A stretch of 64,000 bases of DNA from Armillaria gallica (GCA_037576215.1 JBANDB010000015.1:1984001-2048000); one strand, 5' to 3'; counted from the first letter of the stretch, positions 45,513 to 58,210 are shown. The notes: generated by a model from the letters alone, not told the origin. Program-made: numbers and translations.

Positions 45513-48367
45513 ATGGCTGACACTGATGGGAATGGCGCAGAGTCACCTCCAAACCAACCTTCAGCAACTGGTGGTCCTGTTCCTGCACCTAACCTTGGAG
45601 CTCAGGGAAACCCTTCAAGCGGGACGTTTTTTGGACTGAGCAAGAATCAGCTGCATTCGTGGGGAGTTGGTATGTTCAATTTACTTTGACTGTTCTGCTA
45701 CGATCATATTTAATTTTAAATGGTATCAGGCACTGCTCCATGCAACTATAAGGCGCGCTACCCTCTCGATCCGTATGGCCAAGAGATGTCTGACAAGGCA
45801 TGAATATGGTCCATCTACCTTGACGAAGCGGCCGATTTTGATGCCAATATGTTGGCAGAGTGGCGGGATACCGTCGATGTCCTACTTGTATTTGTGCGTC
45901 TCAGGTTTCCTTTCAAAACCAGGCTAAAAAGTCTAATACATTGTAGGCTGGTCTTTTCTCTGCAGTACTCACAACATTCGTGGTTCAAACATCACAAAAC
46001 ATGCAACTGGATTACAACCAGGCATCCGCATTCCTTCTCTTAGAAATCCTCAAGGCCACAGCGTCGAACAGTTCCCAAATCTCTATTCCTTCCTCCCCCA
46101 CCGACTTCTTTTCCGTGAGCCGTTCCAACGAATGGGTGAACAGCTTGTGGTTCGTGAGTCTGACTCTCAGCCTCATCACTGCCCTGGTGGCTGTTTTGGT
46201 CAAGCAGTGGCTCCACCAATACGTCTCCATCGTCTCTGACAGCTCCACACGTGACCGTGCAAGAATCCGACATATGCGATACGCTGGTCTACAAGCGTGG
46301 CAGGTTCCCATGATCATCGGAATGCTTCCGGTCCTCCTTCATGTTTTGTTGGGGCTCTTTTTTGCTGGCCTCGCTGTTTTCTTGTTCTCTCTGGGCATGA
46401 AAGTGGCCTGGCTAGTATCTATCATTGGTGCCGCAACATATGTGGCCTACACCGTTGCCCTAATCCTTCCCCTCGTCTATCCCTATTGTCCATTCAAGGT
46501 ACCCTTAACACTTCACGTCCACTCTCTTATCTTATGCATTGCCCTCATACGACACTATCTGTATACCCACGTGTTTGATCGTGGTACTCATCGCCTGTAC
46601 ATGTACCGGCAGAGACACGAGAGCGTTCTCCAACGTCATCTGAAGGAAATTGAGCATGCTCATATTCAAAAGTGTGCTGCCAAAGTAGACGCGCAATCAT
46701 TACAATGGCTGCACTCCTCCACATCTAATGCCTCTGTGCATCAAAGCGTGCTGCAGGCCATTGCTGGTATGTCCTCCGCCACTTTAAAATGGCTATCGGA
46801 CGAATATAGATCTGCTCTTATGGTACCTCTGGAGCAGCAGATACAGCACATTGAACCGCTTGTGCCATCTCCTGATGTCGAGAGAGAGTTGGAGCTCTAC
46901 TATAGAGCATATATACTCCTTTGGCCTAATCGTTTACAATTTGGCAGCGGACACCCCCAGGCCCCCCACCGTGATCACATGGCAGATCGGTGTTGCAACG
47001 AGCAGCTAAAAATGACACTGTTCTCCACAACAGGTAGCCAGAAGGCATTAGCTGTTTTTCTCGGAATCCTTCAGGGCCCGCAACGCTCTTCCCTCACCTT
47101 GCACTCAGTGGTGTGGGAGGGGCTAGTCGATAAAGCCATCTCCGCCCTGGCCCGCTCTGGCAATGGTGCTTTGGAATTAGAGCTTGAACTTATGAAAATC
47201 ATTATGAGACCCTTGTCTAAAGGAGAGAGCGGGGAGGTCACTACTATCGACAAGCCGACAGATAAGATAAGACTCCTCATAAGAGAGTACATCCTTCGCA
47301 TTTTATCTGAATACCGGCCGCTTCCCATTACCATGTCTACTGCCACCGGCTCCTTCGCTCTTGATCTGCATATCATCCTCGCATTGATCTTCCGAATGGA
47401 GCAGAGACTGTGCGAATCACCGCATGCCTCAAACCGAAAGCAGCTAATCGAAACTTCCCTTACCATCATTGAATGCACCCATAATTTTGTCCAGCAGGGC
47501 TCGGGCATCTGGTCTGTCCTGTCTATGTTATACCAACTGCTTTCCTCCCAGGCTTTTGTCGCCGTCAGCCCAGACCTTCAAACACTTGCACACAAGACAT
47601 TCAGGATATTCAGTATTCTTGACAGGTACCAATATTGGATAAACGATATAGTTCCGAACATTCGGTTCTGTTCTGTTGCTTATCAGTGTTACCTCCATTC
47701 GCCTGCGGCTAGTGGCGAGAGCTCAGAGAACGACACGATGCCTCGCGCCCTGGGACATCTCATATCATCTTCCCTGAACCTGCCTCCAGCTTTATCTATG
47801 AACCACTCTAAATCCTATGAAACTCCCCTCAACCCGTTACATTATCCCCCCTTTTCGATCGATGGACTCCTCCGAGTGATGTTGCTTCTCATTAAAGAAC
47901 ATCATGAGATTGTCCTCTATGATTGGGCGCGACATCCCGCCATGCAAAATGTCTGGCCAGAGTGTCTTATGCGATTAGTGCGGTGGGCTTCAGGGGAGGA
48001 ATTTCGTCAATGGGACTTTCTCAGGCATGTTCTGGCCATCATTGTAATCGGAGAGCTGCAGAATATGCTGGGCCATAGTGACAACAACGAGTCTCTACCA
48101 CAGTATGATTACGAGGCATATACACATGCAGACTATCTGCCTTGGCTGTATGAAATTCCCGGTTCATCTTGGTGAGTCCATCTTCCTTTGTTGATTTATG
48201 TTCACAATCTGACAGTGCGACAGTGACGGAGAGCCCAATGCATTGAAATATTCACAGGTATGGTGTTTCTCAACATGATTAATCTCTTGGGCTCATAAGG
48301 ATAGATCGCACAACACCCCAAGTTCCAGGAATTCCTGCATCCATCACAAGAAGATGCAGTTAACTAA
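45513..48367 (+). pseudogene. DUF6535-family membrane protein gene copy 2, single nonsense mutation
   Basis: Exons 45513-45669, 45730-45893, 45947-48171, 48224-48257 and 48305-48367 join in phase, 881 codons including the stop, but codon 45801-45803 is TGA where copy 3 has CGA (Arg) in RIWPIYLEEAADFDA. The rest of the frame is open. The DUF6535 domain (residues ~60-260) has DPYGQEMSDKA, FDANMLAEWRDTVDVLLVF, AGLFSAVLTTFVVQTSQNMQ, LTLSLITALVAVLVKQWLHQ and several more hydrophobic helices up to ALILPLVYPYCPFK. The C-terminal ~600 residues are helical and specific to this family (SLQWLHSSTSNASVHQSV, ILDRYQYWINDIVPN, HPKFQEFLHPSQE). DUF6535 proteins are multi-pass membrane proteins of unknown function, expanded in Agaricomycetes. 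A start after the stop (ATG 45980) would give 731 aa lacking the domain start. Recently inactivated by the look of it. Confidence 0.8.
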
Positions 48368-50639
48368 TAAGCGACACGGAATCTGGCACTATGAAACTAG
48401 GATAGGTGTAAGGACTATAGAAGGGGACCACTTTGAACGTGTTTTGAAACGAGAATGGCAGGGCTTCGCGGAACCTATTGTTGATACTACGAGCCAATAA
48501 ATTTCGGTAGTAGTACTAGTAGACTCCAATGTCTTTGACATTTGACTGAACTTACCACCAGTACTTGAATGTCTGCAAGTTAACCAATGACGCAAAAGAG
48601 GCTTTGGATAGAGTTCTAGAGTGGCCTTTCCTTGAACTCACATGAGGTATGTTTTCTACATCACCACCCTGATCCATACCCCATTAAGCGGGGCACATTG
48701 ATTGGAACGCGACCCCGCATTCAAACTCTCAGCTCGTGACGTAGCTTGCAAGTTCTTGGGTAGGGAGATAACTTGGGTTAAGATAGCTTAAGGGGAGGGC
48801 AAGAGCCGAGAGGACAGTAGCGTGCAGTTGATAGCACACCGAACCAGGAACCCTCTGGTCCTTTAGACAACTGGAGGGAATTGATATCATAGGATATTAG
48901 CAGCAAGACGAAGGAGCTTGCAAAGTATGCCATGCCTTGTAGTAGCTCGTAGAGCATACTGAGCAATGGCAAGGCTCATGACAGTTTGACGACGATACCT
49001 CACTCTCGTAAGATAATAGGTCCAAGAAATGTTCGGAGCCTGAGTCCCGATGTAGAGGTGAGCGTAGTTTCCATCGCGACCAGACTCATGCAGTCTAAAC
49101 TCGCCTAGAGTTTGTCAGAGGCGAGCAAACAGTATCTTTCTCCGCAGAACTCGCAGGCTAACTCGGCGTGTAGACGCGTCATGGTCTCGTGACCATAAAG
49201 TAACTTGTTTGGGCGACTTTTTGGCAATCGAGTTTTTACTTCTTGACTGCCACGTCGACTGGGATCTCTTGAGTCATTGAGCTCAACAGTGTTGATTCTA
49301 TTCTTCTTATCTCTTTTTCACTGTCTTCCTGCAGCTGCATTTCGGCCGTTGTCGGTCCCGAAGGTAAGTTTTTTACATGTCGGCATTGACAGCATTTACT
49401 AACAACATTTGCAGCAGTATGATTCTATTATGGGGTAAGAGTATATGTACTTACTCTCGCTCTACATGGCTTACCATTCCTTTTCTTTCCTTAGGCTCGC
49501 CCTGCAGCGCCTCGTCGACAAGTCCGTTCACGTAGCATACGCGACTTTTCCCCATTCTTTTCATCTTTGGCTTATGCGGCGCTCATCAGAGCGGTTCCGT
49601 GCTGTCGATGACACGACTTTTGTCCCGAGCACGAAGTCGACATTTATTAGGGGCATGGTAATCGGACTCGGTAAGCCATTCCTTGAACTGACTTGAACGA
49701 GGGTTGACGATTACTCTGGCCACCGCTGTCAAGGTTCCAAGGGAGGGATGTCGGACAATATTCCCTAGGGAGTGGCTAGATGTATGGGCGGAGGTGCGTG
49801 TATTGCTTATTGAACTACTTATTTGGCCTTGCTTACTCCACGTCGACAGCGCATCAACACCCCCAACGGTACTTGACATTGCCCCTACCTTGACCTCCAT
49901 TCAAGCCATCTTTCAGAGGGACGGTTCACGCTTGTTGCGCTATCGATAAAGGTGTTTGGGACGAGCCTCAATAGGGTATGCAGACTTGCTTCCCGCGGCG
50001 CTTTCGACACTAACTCGAGTGCGTGTAGAATAGATAAGCCGAGCGGACGAGATGGGAGGGTCTGTGCACGCCGAGGGAGGTGTCTATGGGACGGATGTGG
50101 CATTAGACCAGTTGACGGCGACTGTTTTCGGACCTCGGATGTGAGATGTAGCATACATGAAGGCCATGAGATGCGTATCCCATAGCCCTCATATGGCGTG
50201 TTCGCAGTACCGCACTGATGCATCCGAGCTCTCTTCTGCCTTCGCCGTGTACTGGATAATAGTCACCGCTCTATTCTTGTCCGTCCCTTCCCTTCCCCCT
50301 ATCGATGATTGCTAACCCCGATGTATGCAGCATCACCTCCCTCCGCAAGTCCGCCTCGTTCATCGTCCTCTTCGGCTGTCTTCCTATCACGTCTATGCTT
50401 CCCGACTGCTAGGAGTTGTCCGCACCGCGTATGTCTTCTCTCCCCTCCTTCTCTTCCTTAGCTCACACTTTCCCAGTCTCGCCAAATCAGGGGCGCGTTT
50501 GGCATCATTGCCGCATTCATCGCTTACTACGTCGTCTTCTCCGAGTTGCTCGCATCAGAGGCCAAAGCAGTTACTGTACTCCCAATCGGCGCATTCTAGT
50601 CCCTTGATTTTACTATACCTCGCGCCTTCTCAGCATCAA
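48368..50639 (+). pseudogene. Relic block copy with GPR1-like tail, downstream of DUF6535 copy 2
   Basis: Corresponds to 18329-20510. Non-coding similarity comes first (to ~49.36 kb), then decayed exons (LALQRLVDKSVHVAYAT near 49.5 kb; GVRMG-like pieces near 49.75 kb) and finally the GPR1/FUN34-like tail at ~50195-50600 (FGIIAAFIAYYVVFSELLA, VTVLPIGAF then a stop). With copy 1 at 16.6-20.5 kb this defines a ~4-kb duplicated block about 30 kb apart. Confidence 0.5.
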
Positions 50640-51994
50640 ATACCACAGCCTATCATAGCATGCCATCCATTCCACGCGTCCTCAACTCTAATCATACTGT
50701 AGTTTACAGTTATGCCCATGCTATCATTATAATACAATAATACGGTGTCTACAAATATCTTAAGCACTGCTCCCTCTGCGACTACCTTCGGTCCCATATA
50801 GACCATGTATCTCGACTCGAGTACAAGTAAGCTGGTAATTCTCTTCGTGCTCTAAGCCAGACTGAGAAAGTCACAAGAACGCGACGTCGCCCCGCCCCAT
50901 ACTAACCCAGTACGTATGTCATCTTCAACACTCTAGTTGACACTTGTAGGTGCCGTCTCCCGATCACACGTCACTGTTGCAGATCCTCCAATTTAGACAT
51001 CCGCCCACCAGCTGAACATTGTCCCCTGTGGCGGCGAGTCGGCTTGGATGTGGGGAAACAGATATTGCTCTGCTGTTCACTTAGCATCAAGAAGCAGCGG
51101 CTGATGCTATATGTACCGCGCAAGACGGCGAGTCCATATAAAACGAGGTGGGAAAGGTGCCAAGTCTGGACATCTGTATATGTCCTACCCAACGTTTGGC
51201 GGCTACGGCTTCCTTTCCAGTTCATTCTAGTGGGTACACTGGCAGCTCCGCGGCGCGGGGAGACGGTTTGCTCGTATTGTATGTTTCTTTCAATAGAGGT
51301 TGGAAATCAACAAGATCTGACACACGAAATGTTTGTCGTGTCCAGGTAGAATAGAGTGGGATATCCGATTTGGTGTGTGTACCAGGAACCCAGATATGCT
51401 GCACTGGGAAAGACAACAAGTCCCAAGTTTGTTGGCACCGAGTTCGGAGGGTGCCAGCCCGCCTAACTGGAGGGGAGTGTCCATGGATCTCAGCTCTTGC
51501 GTGCACGTTATCATCCTTTCTGATGTGTCCATGCCAAGGCTGAGAGGTGCGTCTCGGTGAAGCCAAGCGTTCTTAGGGACTCTTCTGTTGTTCATCGGAA
51601 TAGAGTTCAACCGCCCCGCCGGTTCTTTTATGCCGTGATCTACAATAGTTCATATTGAGATGAGATTGTACAGACAGATCTGAAACACGAACGAGGGCGC
51701 CTATGGGTCCATGTTTCTCTTGGGACGCTCCTGTCGGTGACTCCATCAGACGATGCCGGTGCCTGTTTATAGAAGGACTTGCAACGGTTGTGTATAGGGA
51801 GAGCCGGCACCCAATTACTGGTCAACATCCAAGTAAGGATAGACCTGGACCCACAAGATTGGAGATCTCGACACAGGAAGTACGTATGTCGAGCCGAACC
51901 ACTGGCCGTCCGGCATTGACTTTTCCCGCTCGCCATCTTGCCGCGGTAGATCTAAGCAAACCCAGAGATGTAGCCAAGAGCTAAGACTGACACG
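50640..51994. other. Accessory stretch, no gene confirmed
   Basis: Overlapping frames of about 100 codons occur on both strands at 51044-51349 (+), 51222-51610 (-) and 51640-51936 (-), with no recognised domain and no splice structure I can support. Stops are frequent in the best frame. Confidence 0.3.
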
Positions 51995-52450
51995 GGTGAA
52001 TACCTCGGACGTTAGGTGGATGCGAGTTAACTTACAGTTCCTGACACGACCGTGGTCATCCTCCTTCCCGCAGCTCTTTGTTCTGACCGTCGCGTCCTAG
52101 AGCCTGCTCGCAGGATGACGCTACTAGGCATCGACGTCGGAGGAATTCGACAGCACCGTATAGTGCTCCCTAATGCTACCGCCGTGCTGATAAGAGAGAT
52201 CAATATCCCTGGGGAGAGTGAGCACCTTTGAGTGTCAGCGAGAAGCGTGCGACCTTACCCTCTTGCATGTTTCCCCGTCGGTCGAGAACGACGACGATGT
52301 CCTGCCCTCCACAACAAGTATGCGATGCTGTTGTCCTCTCGAGTTCGGCCCTTCCACTTGCGAGAGCTCAATAGGCATCATGCCATCGCTGGAAGGGGTG
52401 CAGGTCTGCCAGACCATTGTCGATTCAGATGTTGATGAGACCCGGTAAGG
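51995..52450 (-). repeat. Repeat family C, second copy
   Basis: Matches 29610-30060 over most of its length (both contain gatcaatatc-ctggggagagtgagcacc and ggaggaatt-gacagcac/gatggcac). It also shares the cctccacaacaagta...cttgcgaga segment with the 54.9-kb copy. No intact frame. Confidence 0.55.
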
Positions 52451-54564
52451 AAGAGTATGCTGCGGAAGGAGGGTTAGAGAAAATGTATCACTCAGCGAGT
52501 AAACAAACCTCTGAATCCATGCGCCGTAAGCCAGACATCAATACCATATTAAAGTTCTCCTTGTCAACGCGGTCTTGATCTCGAGGCCTTGAAATTGAGG
52601 CCTAGGTTTCGGGCGGCTGGAATGAACGGTAAATATACCACCTTAAGCAGGCGCCAGAATACTTACAAGGCGTCAAGAAGAAGGCCAGAATCATCTTAAA
52701 GAGCCTTGGAAATCGCTGGTGAAAGGGAGGAATGGAACGATGGAAATAGCTAGCGTTGGTGGCGGCGAGAGACTGGGGAGAGGGAAAGGACAACTCGGCT
52801 TAGACTCGGCCGTATCCGAGTTTTCTTATTTTGGGCATCGACGTCCATCTCGCGATAAGTCAGTGCCGTGCTTTGTGACGCATATTACACCAGCACGGGC
52901 ACGATCTAGGGATAAAGTAGAGTGGTAAGGAAAGGTGGAAAAGAGTAAGAGCTGGATGAACCCGTGACACAGCACCCTTCTTTATACAATATTCATGACT
53001 GACCGTGCTTCACTAGGTTACACAGCCAACAATGCACCACTTGCCATTCAAACCAAAGGATTATTCCTCCTAAGTCAGGGGATGTAAAGTATTTGAAGTG
53101 TACCAGTGTCAGGTTTGACGTGACTTTGGGCGCTAAAGCTTTGTAGATGTATATCCTCACCTTGGCATGACTCTTCAAGCTTCAAGATTGAATATCACGA
53201 TGAATCAGAAGAAAACGAATTTGGGGACTATGAAAGGAACGGTCGATGGAAGAAAGCCTGTCAAAATAGCGTGAGGTATTCAATGATCTTGAAATTTGAG
53301 CCTGAGCGTCAAAGTAGGTTATTCCATTCACCCATGCTTGTCCCATTTCTTACGGTAACAACTCTAGGCCTGTCATAGCCGTCTTCGAAGCCGATATGAT
53401 TCTACAGCAAAGGGCCCGGAGATCCTTGACAATCGAATCCCCGGACGGATAACCAGAGTCAGTGCTTATACATCGAACCCTGACGTTTTTTGTGTCCTTA
53501 GCTTTGACAAGCTTGGCGAGCTCTGAATATCATCTGTTAAACTAACTAGGCTGTCAGAGGTCTTTTTTCTCTTTCCATGCCACTTGAGAGTCAACGCACC
53601 AGCAAGAAATAATACTACAATCCTCTGAATCCTGATCCTTATGTCCTCGACATCTTTCAAAATTCATAAGTGTGGGGATCTTGTTGGTGTGTGGGTCGTC
53701 AAATGCGCCTTGCGACGGTCGCAGGATTGTTTCCTCTCAAAATTCCTGTCCAATAGAGGGGATACGAGTTCCTCCCAGTCGATTGACGAGCTCTTAGATT
53801 TGTTGGCTTTGGGCGACATCATGCCCGAGTGCCATTATACAGTTGGCGCCAGGCCGTTCGGTCGCTTTAAAACTCACGAAACCTCAATAGGGTGTTACAG
53901 ACTTGCAGCTTGACCGCTGAAAAGGGTTACTGCATCGCCGCCTCCATCCAAACCTTTCCCATTAATCGGATGCTCTCAGAGATCTTATGGTTCATTTTAG
54001 CCGCTGACTATCAAAACTCTAGCTCGTCGTCTTAGACAGGAAGGCCTTGTTGAAATCCGAAGATGCTTGGTCGCCAGAGAGGATATTATTTCAGTGAGCA
54101 AGTACGTCTGATGTAATTTTCAGACTTACAACACTGATGAGACTATACATGCCAGAGTACTATGCTTTTGCTGTCGTCGAGATCTTACGACATACCGAAG
54201 GCTTCCTTCCATCTTGCTTCGGGCTGGCCCTGCATCGTGCGGAGTAAATGTGGATTGAATAGTGTTCAGCCACAAGTGCACACTGGTGCGATCATGGCTC
54301 TTCACGCATGACCAGACAACATTGCATGTACATCTATCGTACAACGATCACAAAAAGAAACTTGAAGGAAAGGCGCTTGTTGGGACGCGTAGCCGTACAT
54401 CACTGCAAAGGTGAAGTGAGCATACGAAAACGAACGTCAATCAGAGGAATACCGAGCTACTTGTCCGATGTCGTCCTCATCTCCGCTTGAGTCACAGTTA
54501 GAGTGGAAGCTTTGGGAGCAGTTGGTATACAACGTACCAAAAAATGCCTCTTTGATAGTGTGAC
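52451..54564. other. Accessory stretch, no gene confirmed
   Basis: About 2 kb without a recognisable gene. Short frames at 53466-53660 (-; VEDIRIRIQRIVVLFLAGAL, a possible TM) and 53641-53913 (+) overlap and have no supporting context. Confidence 0.3.
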
Positions 54565-55090
54565 CCGATGTTCATACATGGTGTTGGGACAAATTTCCCC
54601 CAACGGCGCCGGTTTCTCACTGTGTTCTAAGGACATCCTTGGAGCGCAAAAACCTTGTGTTTGGGAGTTGTCCGAGGAATGAAATCAGGCTAAAGAGGGG
54701 TTTAGGGCTCCTTGTTGTTTGAGAAACTGGCGGAACTTACCGTCCTTGTTGCCATCTCCTCCATCACTGCCATCTCCTTCAATCCTTCCTCCGACCTGCA
54801 CCAGGTACTTGGCGGGACGACAATATGTCATCCTGAAGCAAAAAAAGGTTTCGGCACACGGACGTCGACATCGCTCAAGACTTGAGCTTGAGGGCTGAAG
54901 CGCTGAGGCCTGAGGCCTGCCCTCCACAACAAGTACGCGATGCTTGTCGTCCTCTCGGGGCAAAATTTGGCCCCTACATTTGCGAGAGCTCAATAGATAT
55001 TATATCATCACTGGCAGGGATGCAGGTAAACAGACCTCTGACCATGCCTCGTACACCAGACATCAATACCACATTAAAGTCCTCCTTGTC
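54565..55090 (-). repeat. Repeat family C, third copy
   Basis: The part 54565-54890 matches 29215-29540 (cgatgttcatacatg, gagaaactggc-gaactta, cgggacgacaata). It is followed directly by a segment matching 29950-30030 and 52300-52380, so the middle of the unit is deleted. A minus-strand frame 54685-54993 (SRKCRGQILPREDDKHRVLV) spans the junction. Confidence 0.55.
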
Positions 55091-55722
55091 AGCGTGGTCT
55101 TGATCTTGAGGTTTTGGGCGGCTGCCAGGAGGAAAGGTATTCCGGCAACGGTAATACACACCTGAGGGCTCTGTGTCTTGATGCGGTCGCCATAAAAAAC
55201 TATCAGGCCAGGTCATGCGCAGATCGTGGTACTAATCAGGAGACAGCGCGGCGGAAGTTGTAGGCTTCGCCCAGAGGCCTCGGACCGTACTCGTAACCTG
55301 ACCGTCTAAGCTCTTGCTTGCGAGACACACAAGTCTACTCGGACGTCTTATTACTTACCTGAGTTATTTCTTCATCGGCTGCTACTCTTCCGTGCCTTCC
55401 ATTTTTCTTTTCTGTGGCTTTGCTTTGGCTCCTTAAAGACGTTGTGACGACCGCCCATCGAAGTTTCTAGAGTGAATTATATCCGCCGGATATAATCTCA
55501 CGAATGGCACTCGCCTCACACCTTTCGAGTTCCTTTGGTTATCTTTAGAAGGTATCGGACCGTCGACGGATCTCTTCGGCATCATTAAAACACAGTGCTG
55601 TGTTCAAACATGCGACAAGCGCATTTTTTTCCTTGACGGCTACCATCGCCATTGACAGTGAGCTCTGTTGTTGTCAAACGCTGGATGCCAGCTTAACCGC
55701 CTGATTTTTCAGCTGACATGTT
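55091..55722 (+). promoter_or_regulatory. Upstream region of DUF6535 copy 3
   Basis: Spacer with no gene recognised. The last ~100 bp contain a likely 5'-UTR intron ending in ttttcag at about 55713, ten bases before the start codon, as in copy 2. Confidence 0.35.
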
Positions 55723-57909
55723 ATGAGCTTTTCTCAGAGCACCTGGGTCCTGCCTCATCCACCTGTGGGTGAGACTCGTGCCCCTGCAGCGGCTGCCGGT
55801 GAAGGCGCTCATTCCCAATACAACAGTCCAAGTGGGATCTTTTTTGGACTGAGGAAGAATCAGCTCTATTTTGGGGGAGTCGGTGCGTTCGGTTACTTCG
55901 ACTTTTCTGCTGTGGTATTCAAATGACTTCAGGTGTTACTCCGCGCGACTATAAGGCCCACTACCCTCCCGATCCTCACGGCCAAGAAATGTCCGACAAT
56001 GCACGAATATGGCCTATCTACCTTGAAGAAGCGGCCGATTTTGACGCCAATATGTTGGCAGAGTGGCGGGATACCATCGATGTCCTACTTGTTTTTGTGC
56101 GTCCCATGTTTCCTTTCAAAATTGGTCTCCAAAAGTCTAATATCATCATAGGCTGGTCTTTTCTCTGCGATACTAACAACATTCGTGGTCCAAACATCGC
56201 AAAACATGCAGCCAGATTACAATGAGCATCCATGCGCCTTCTCTTCGAAATCCTCAAGGCTACCGCGTCGAACGGCTCCCAAACCTCCATTCCTTCCTCC
56301 CCTACTGCCTTCTTTTCTCCCAGCCGTTCCGATGAGTGGATGAACAGCTTGTGGTTCATGAGCTTGACGTTCAGTCTCATCACTGCCCTAGTCGCCATTT
56401 TGGTCAAACAATGGCTGCACCAATACGTTGCCATTGTCTCCGACAGCTCGGCGTGCGATCGTGCAAGAATCCGACACTTGCGATACACTGGACTACAGAC
56501 GTGGCAGGTACCGATGATCATCGGGTTGCTTCCGGTTCTCCTTCATGTATCGCTGGCGTTCTTTTTCGCCGGCCTCGCTATCTTCCTCTTCTCTTTGGGC
56601 ATGAAAGTGGCCTGGCTAATATCTATTATTGGTGCAGCCACGTTCATGGCCTATGTTATAGCCCTAATCCTCCCCCTCGTGTATCCCTACTGTCCGTACA
56701 AGGTCCCGTTAACAATTTACGTCCACCATCTGTATCAATACATCCACCATCTGTGTCGATACAGCAACAGCTATCTTATTCCATCTATCCGATACTGTAT
56801 CGTCTTTGTGCGACACTATCCGTATACCCACATGTTTGGCCGCGCACGCTGTTATTATCTAACCAGGCACCGGCAAATGCTGGAAGCATGGAAGCAGGAA
56901 GGGCAGAAGAATTCAATCCCTTTCCGCCAAAAGTTTCCCACTCTGAAAGAAATCGAGGACAATCACATTCAGCAATATGCCACGATGACGGATGCGCAAT
57001 CGCTACAATGGCTGCATTCCTCCACCTCTAACGCATCGGTGCACCAAAGTGTGCTGCAAGCCATTTCTGGAATGACACTCGACACTGAAATGTCTTCCGG
57101 ATAGATATGTATCCACATCTGTGATGTCTCTGCACCAGCAGATAGAGCCCATAAAAGCACTTTTGTCATCTCATGACAATGAAAGTGAACTGGCAGAATT
57201 GGAGGTCTACAGTAGAGCGTTGTGGATGCTTAGCGGTGATCCGATGGATAAATCCTTCGATGAGCAACTAACAATGGCGCTGTCCGTGATCACTACCGAG
57301 AAAGCATCAACTTCTGTTCTCGGAATTCTTCAAGGCCCGCAACGCTCTTCCTTCACCTTACACCCAGAAGTGTGGAAGATACTATTCGACATCACCATCT
57401 CCCCCCCACCCCTCGGCCGTAGTGTTCTGACATTAGAGCTTGAGCTTATGAAAATCCTTGCGATTCCCTCAACTACAAGTGAGCGCGAGGACCCCACCAC
57501 TATCGACAACCCTACAGATGAGATGAGGAGGCACATTTGCGATAAATTATTGGGTCGCTGTGGGTGTGATCGGACTCAAATCTCCAGTACTATCCGCACT
57601 GCTACCCACCTTGGCATTATGCTTTCACTTATCCCTCGGATACATCAGAGATTGCTTGACTCATCGCATGCCTCAGATCTAATGGAGGTAATTGGAACTG
57701 CTCTCACCATTATGACCAGCATTACTCTCATCATCCATCCTTCTCTGGCAATGCTAGACAAGATTCTAGAAACCTACACTATCCGTGTCTCCTTGCTTCG
57801 CTCCCAGCACTATGGCGAGGTTTCTGACAGTGTCGATATTGAAGCATTGGCATGTGGGATATCATTGATTTTTAACCCGCGCCAATCTCAGTGGATTCAA
57901 ACCGTATCG
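55723..57909 (+). pseudogene. DUF6535-family gene copy 3, 5' portion, interrupted by Copia element
   Basis: Starts at ATG 55723 (MSFSQSTWVLPHPPVGE). Exons 55723-55882 and 55933-56096 and a third from 56152 match copy 2 exactly in structure. The DUF6535 domain is well preserved (DPHGQEMSDNARIWPIYLEE, AGLFSAILTTFVVQTSQNMQ, LTFSLITALVAILVKQWLHQ). A one-base deletion near 56225 and another frame change near 57085, just before KCLPDRYVSTSVMSLHQQ, disrupt the frame. Similarity ends at 57909, where the Copia LTR begins, at the equivalent of the DRYQYWINDI region. The gene resumes beyond the element at 63811. It was probably already a pseudogene or became one on insertion. Confidence 0.8.
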
Positions 57910-58202
57910 TGCTGACCAGCAGACCTAGTGACACAGGACACGAATCAGACTCCTCAGAACGTCAAGGATGTGAAAGACAACTATATTTTACCTAGCGACA
58001 CAGGACACGAATCAGACTACGAAGTAGTATTAGTGAGTGTACGTAGGTAGGAAAAATGAACAGGGCATACCTCCTCAGAACGTCAAGGATGTGAAAGACG
58101 ACTGAGGAGCAAGAAGGGCAAAGTCCGAGCTATGGGTACATAGAGAGGCCGTAGCCAAACATCGAGCTGACAAACAATGCAAAGGACCAGTACCGGTCAA
58201 CA
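57910..58202 (-). repeat. Left LTR (3' LTR of the element), 293 bp with internal duplication
   Basis: Equivalent to the right LTR except for a 67-bp insertion composed of LTR-derived pieces (a copy of cctcagaacgtcaaggatg, the linker tatatttta, and a second copy of cgacacaggacacgaatcag) and two substitutions. Begins tgctgacc and ends ggtcaaca on the plus strand. Confidence 0.9.
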
Positions 58203-58210
58203 CACCCCCA
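58203..58210 (-). promoter_or_regulatory. Polypurine tract of the Copia element
   Basis: On the minus strand tgggggtg lies between the gag-pol stop (TGA at 58211-58213) and the 3' LTR. A G-run directly next to the LTR is the usual plus-strand primer. Confidence 0.7.

Noticed and set aside
45980..48175. 731-codon frame read as a complete gene
   Set aside because: Comparison with copy 3 shows two upstream exons and splice sites that add the N-terminal part of the DUF6535 domain; the frame is only the main exon of a gene with an upstream stop.
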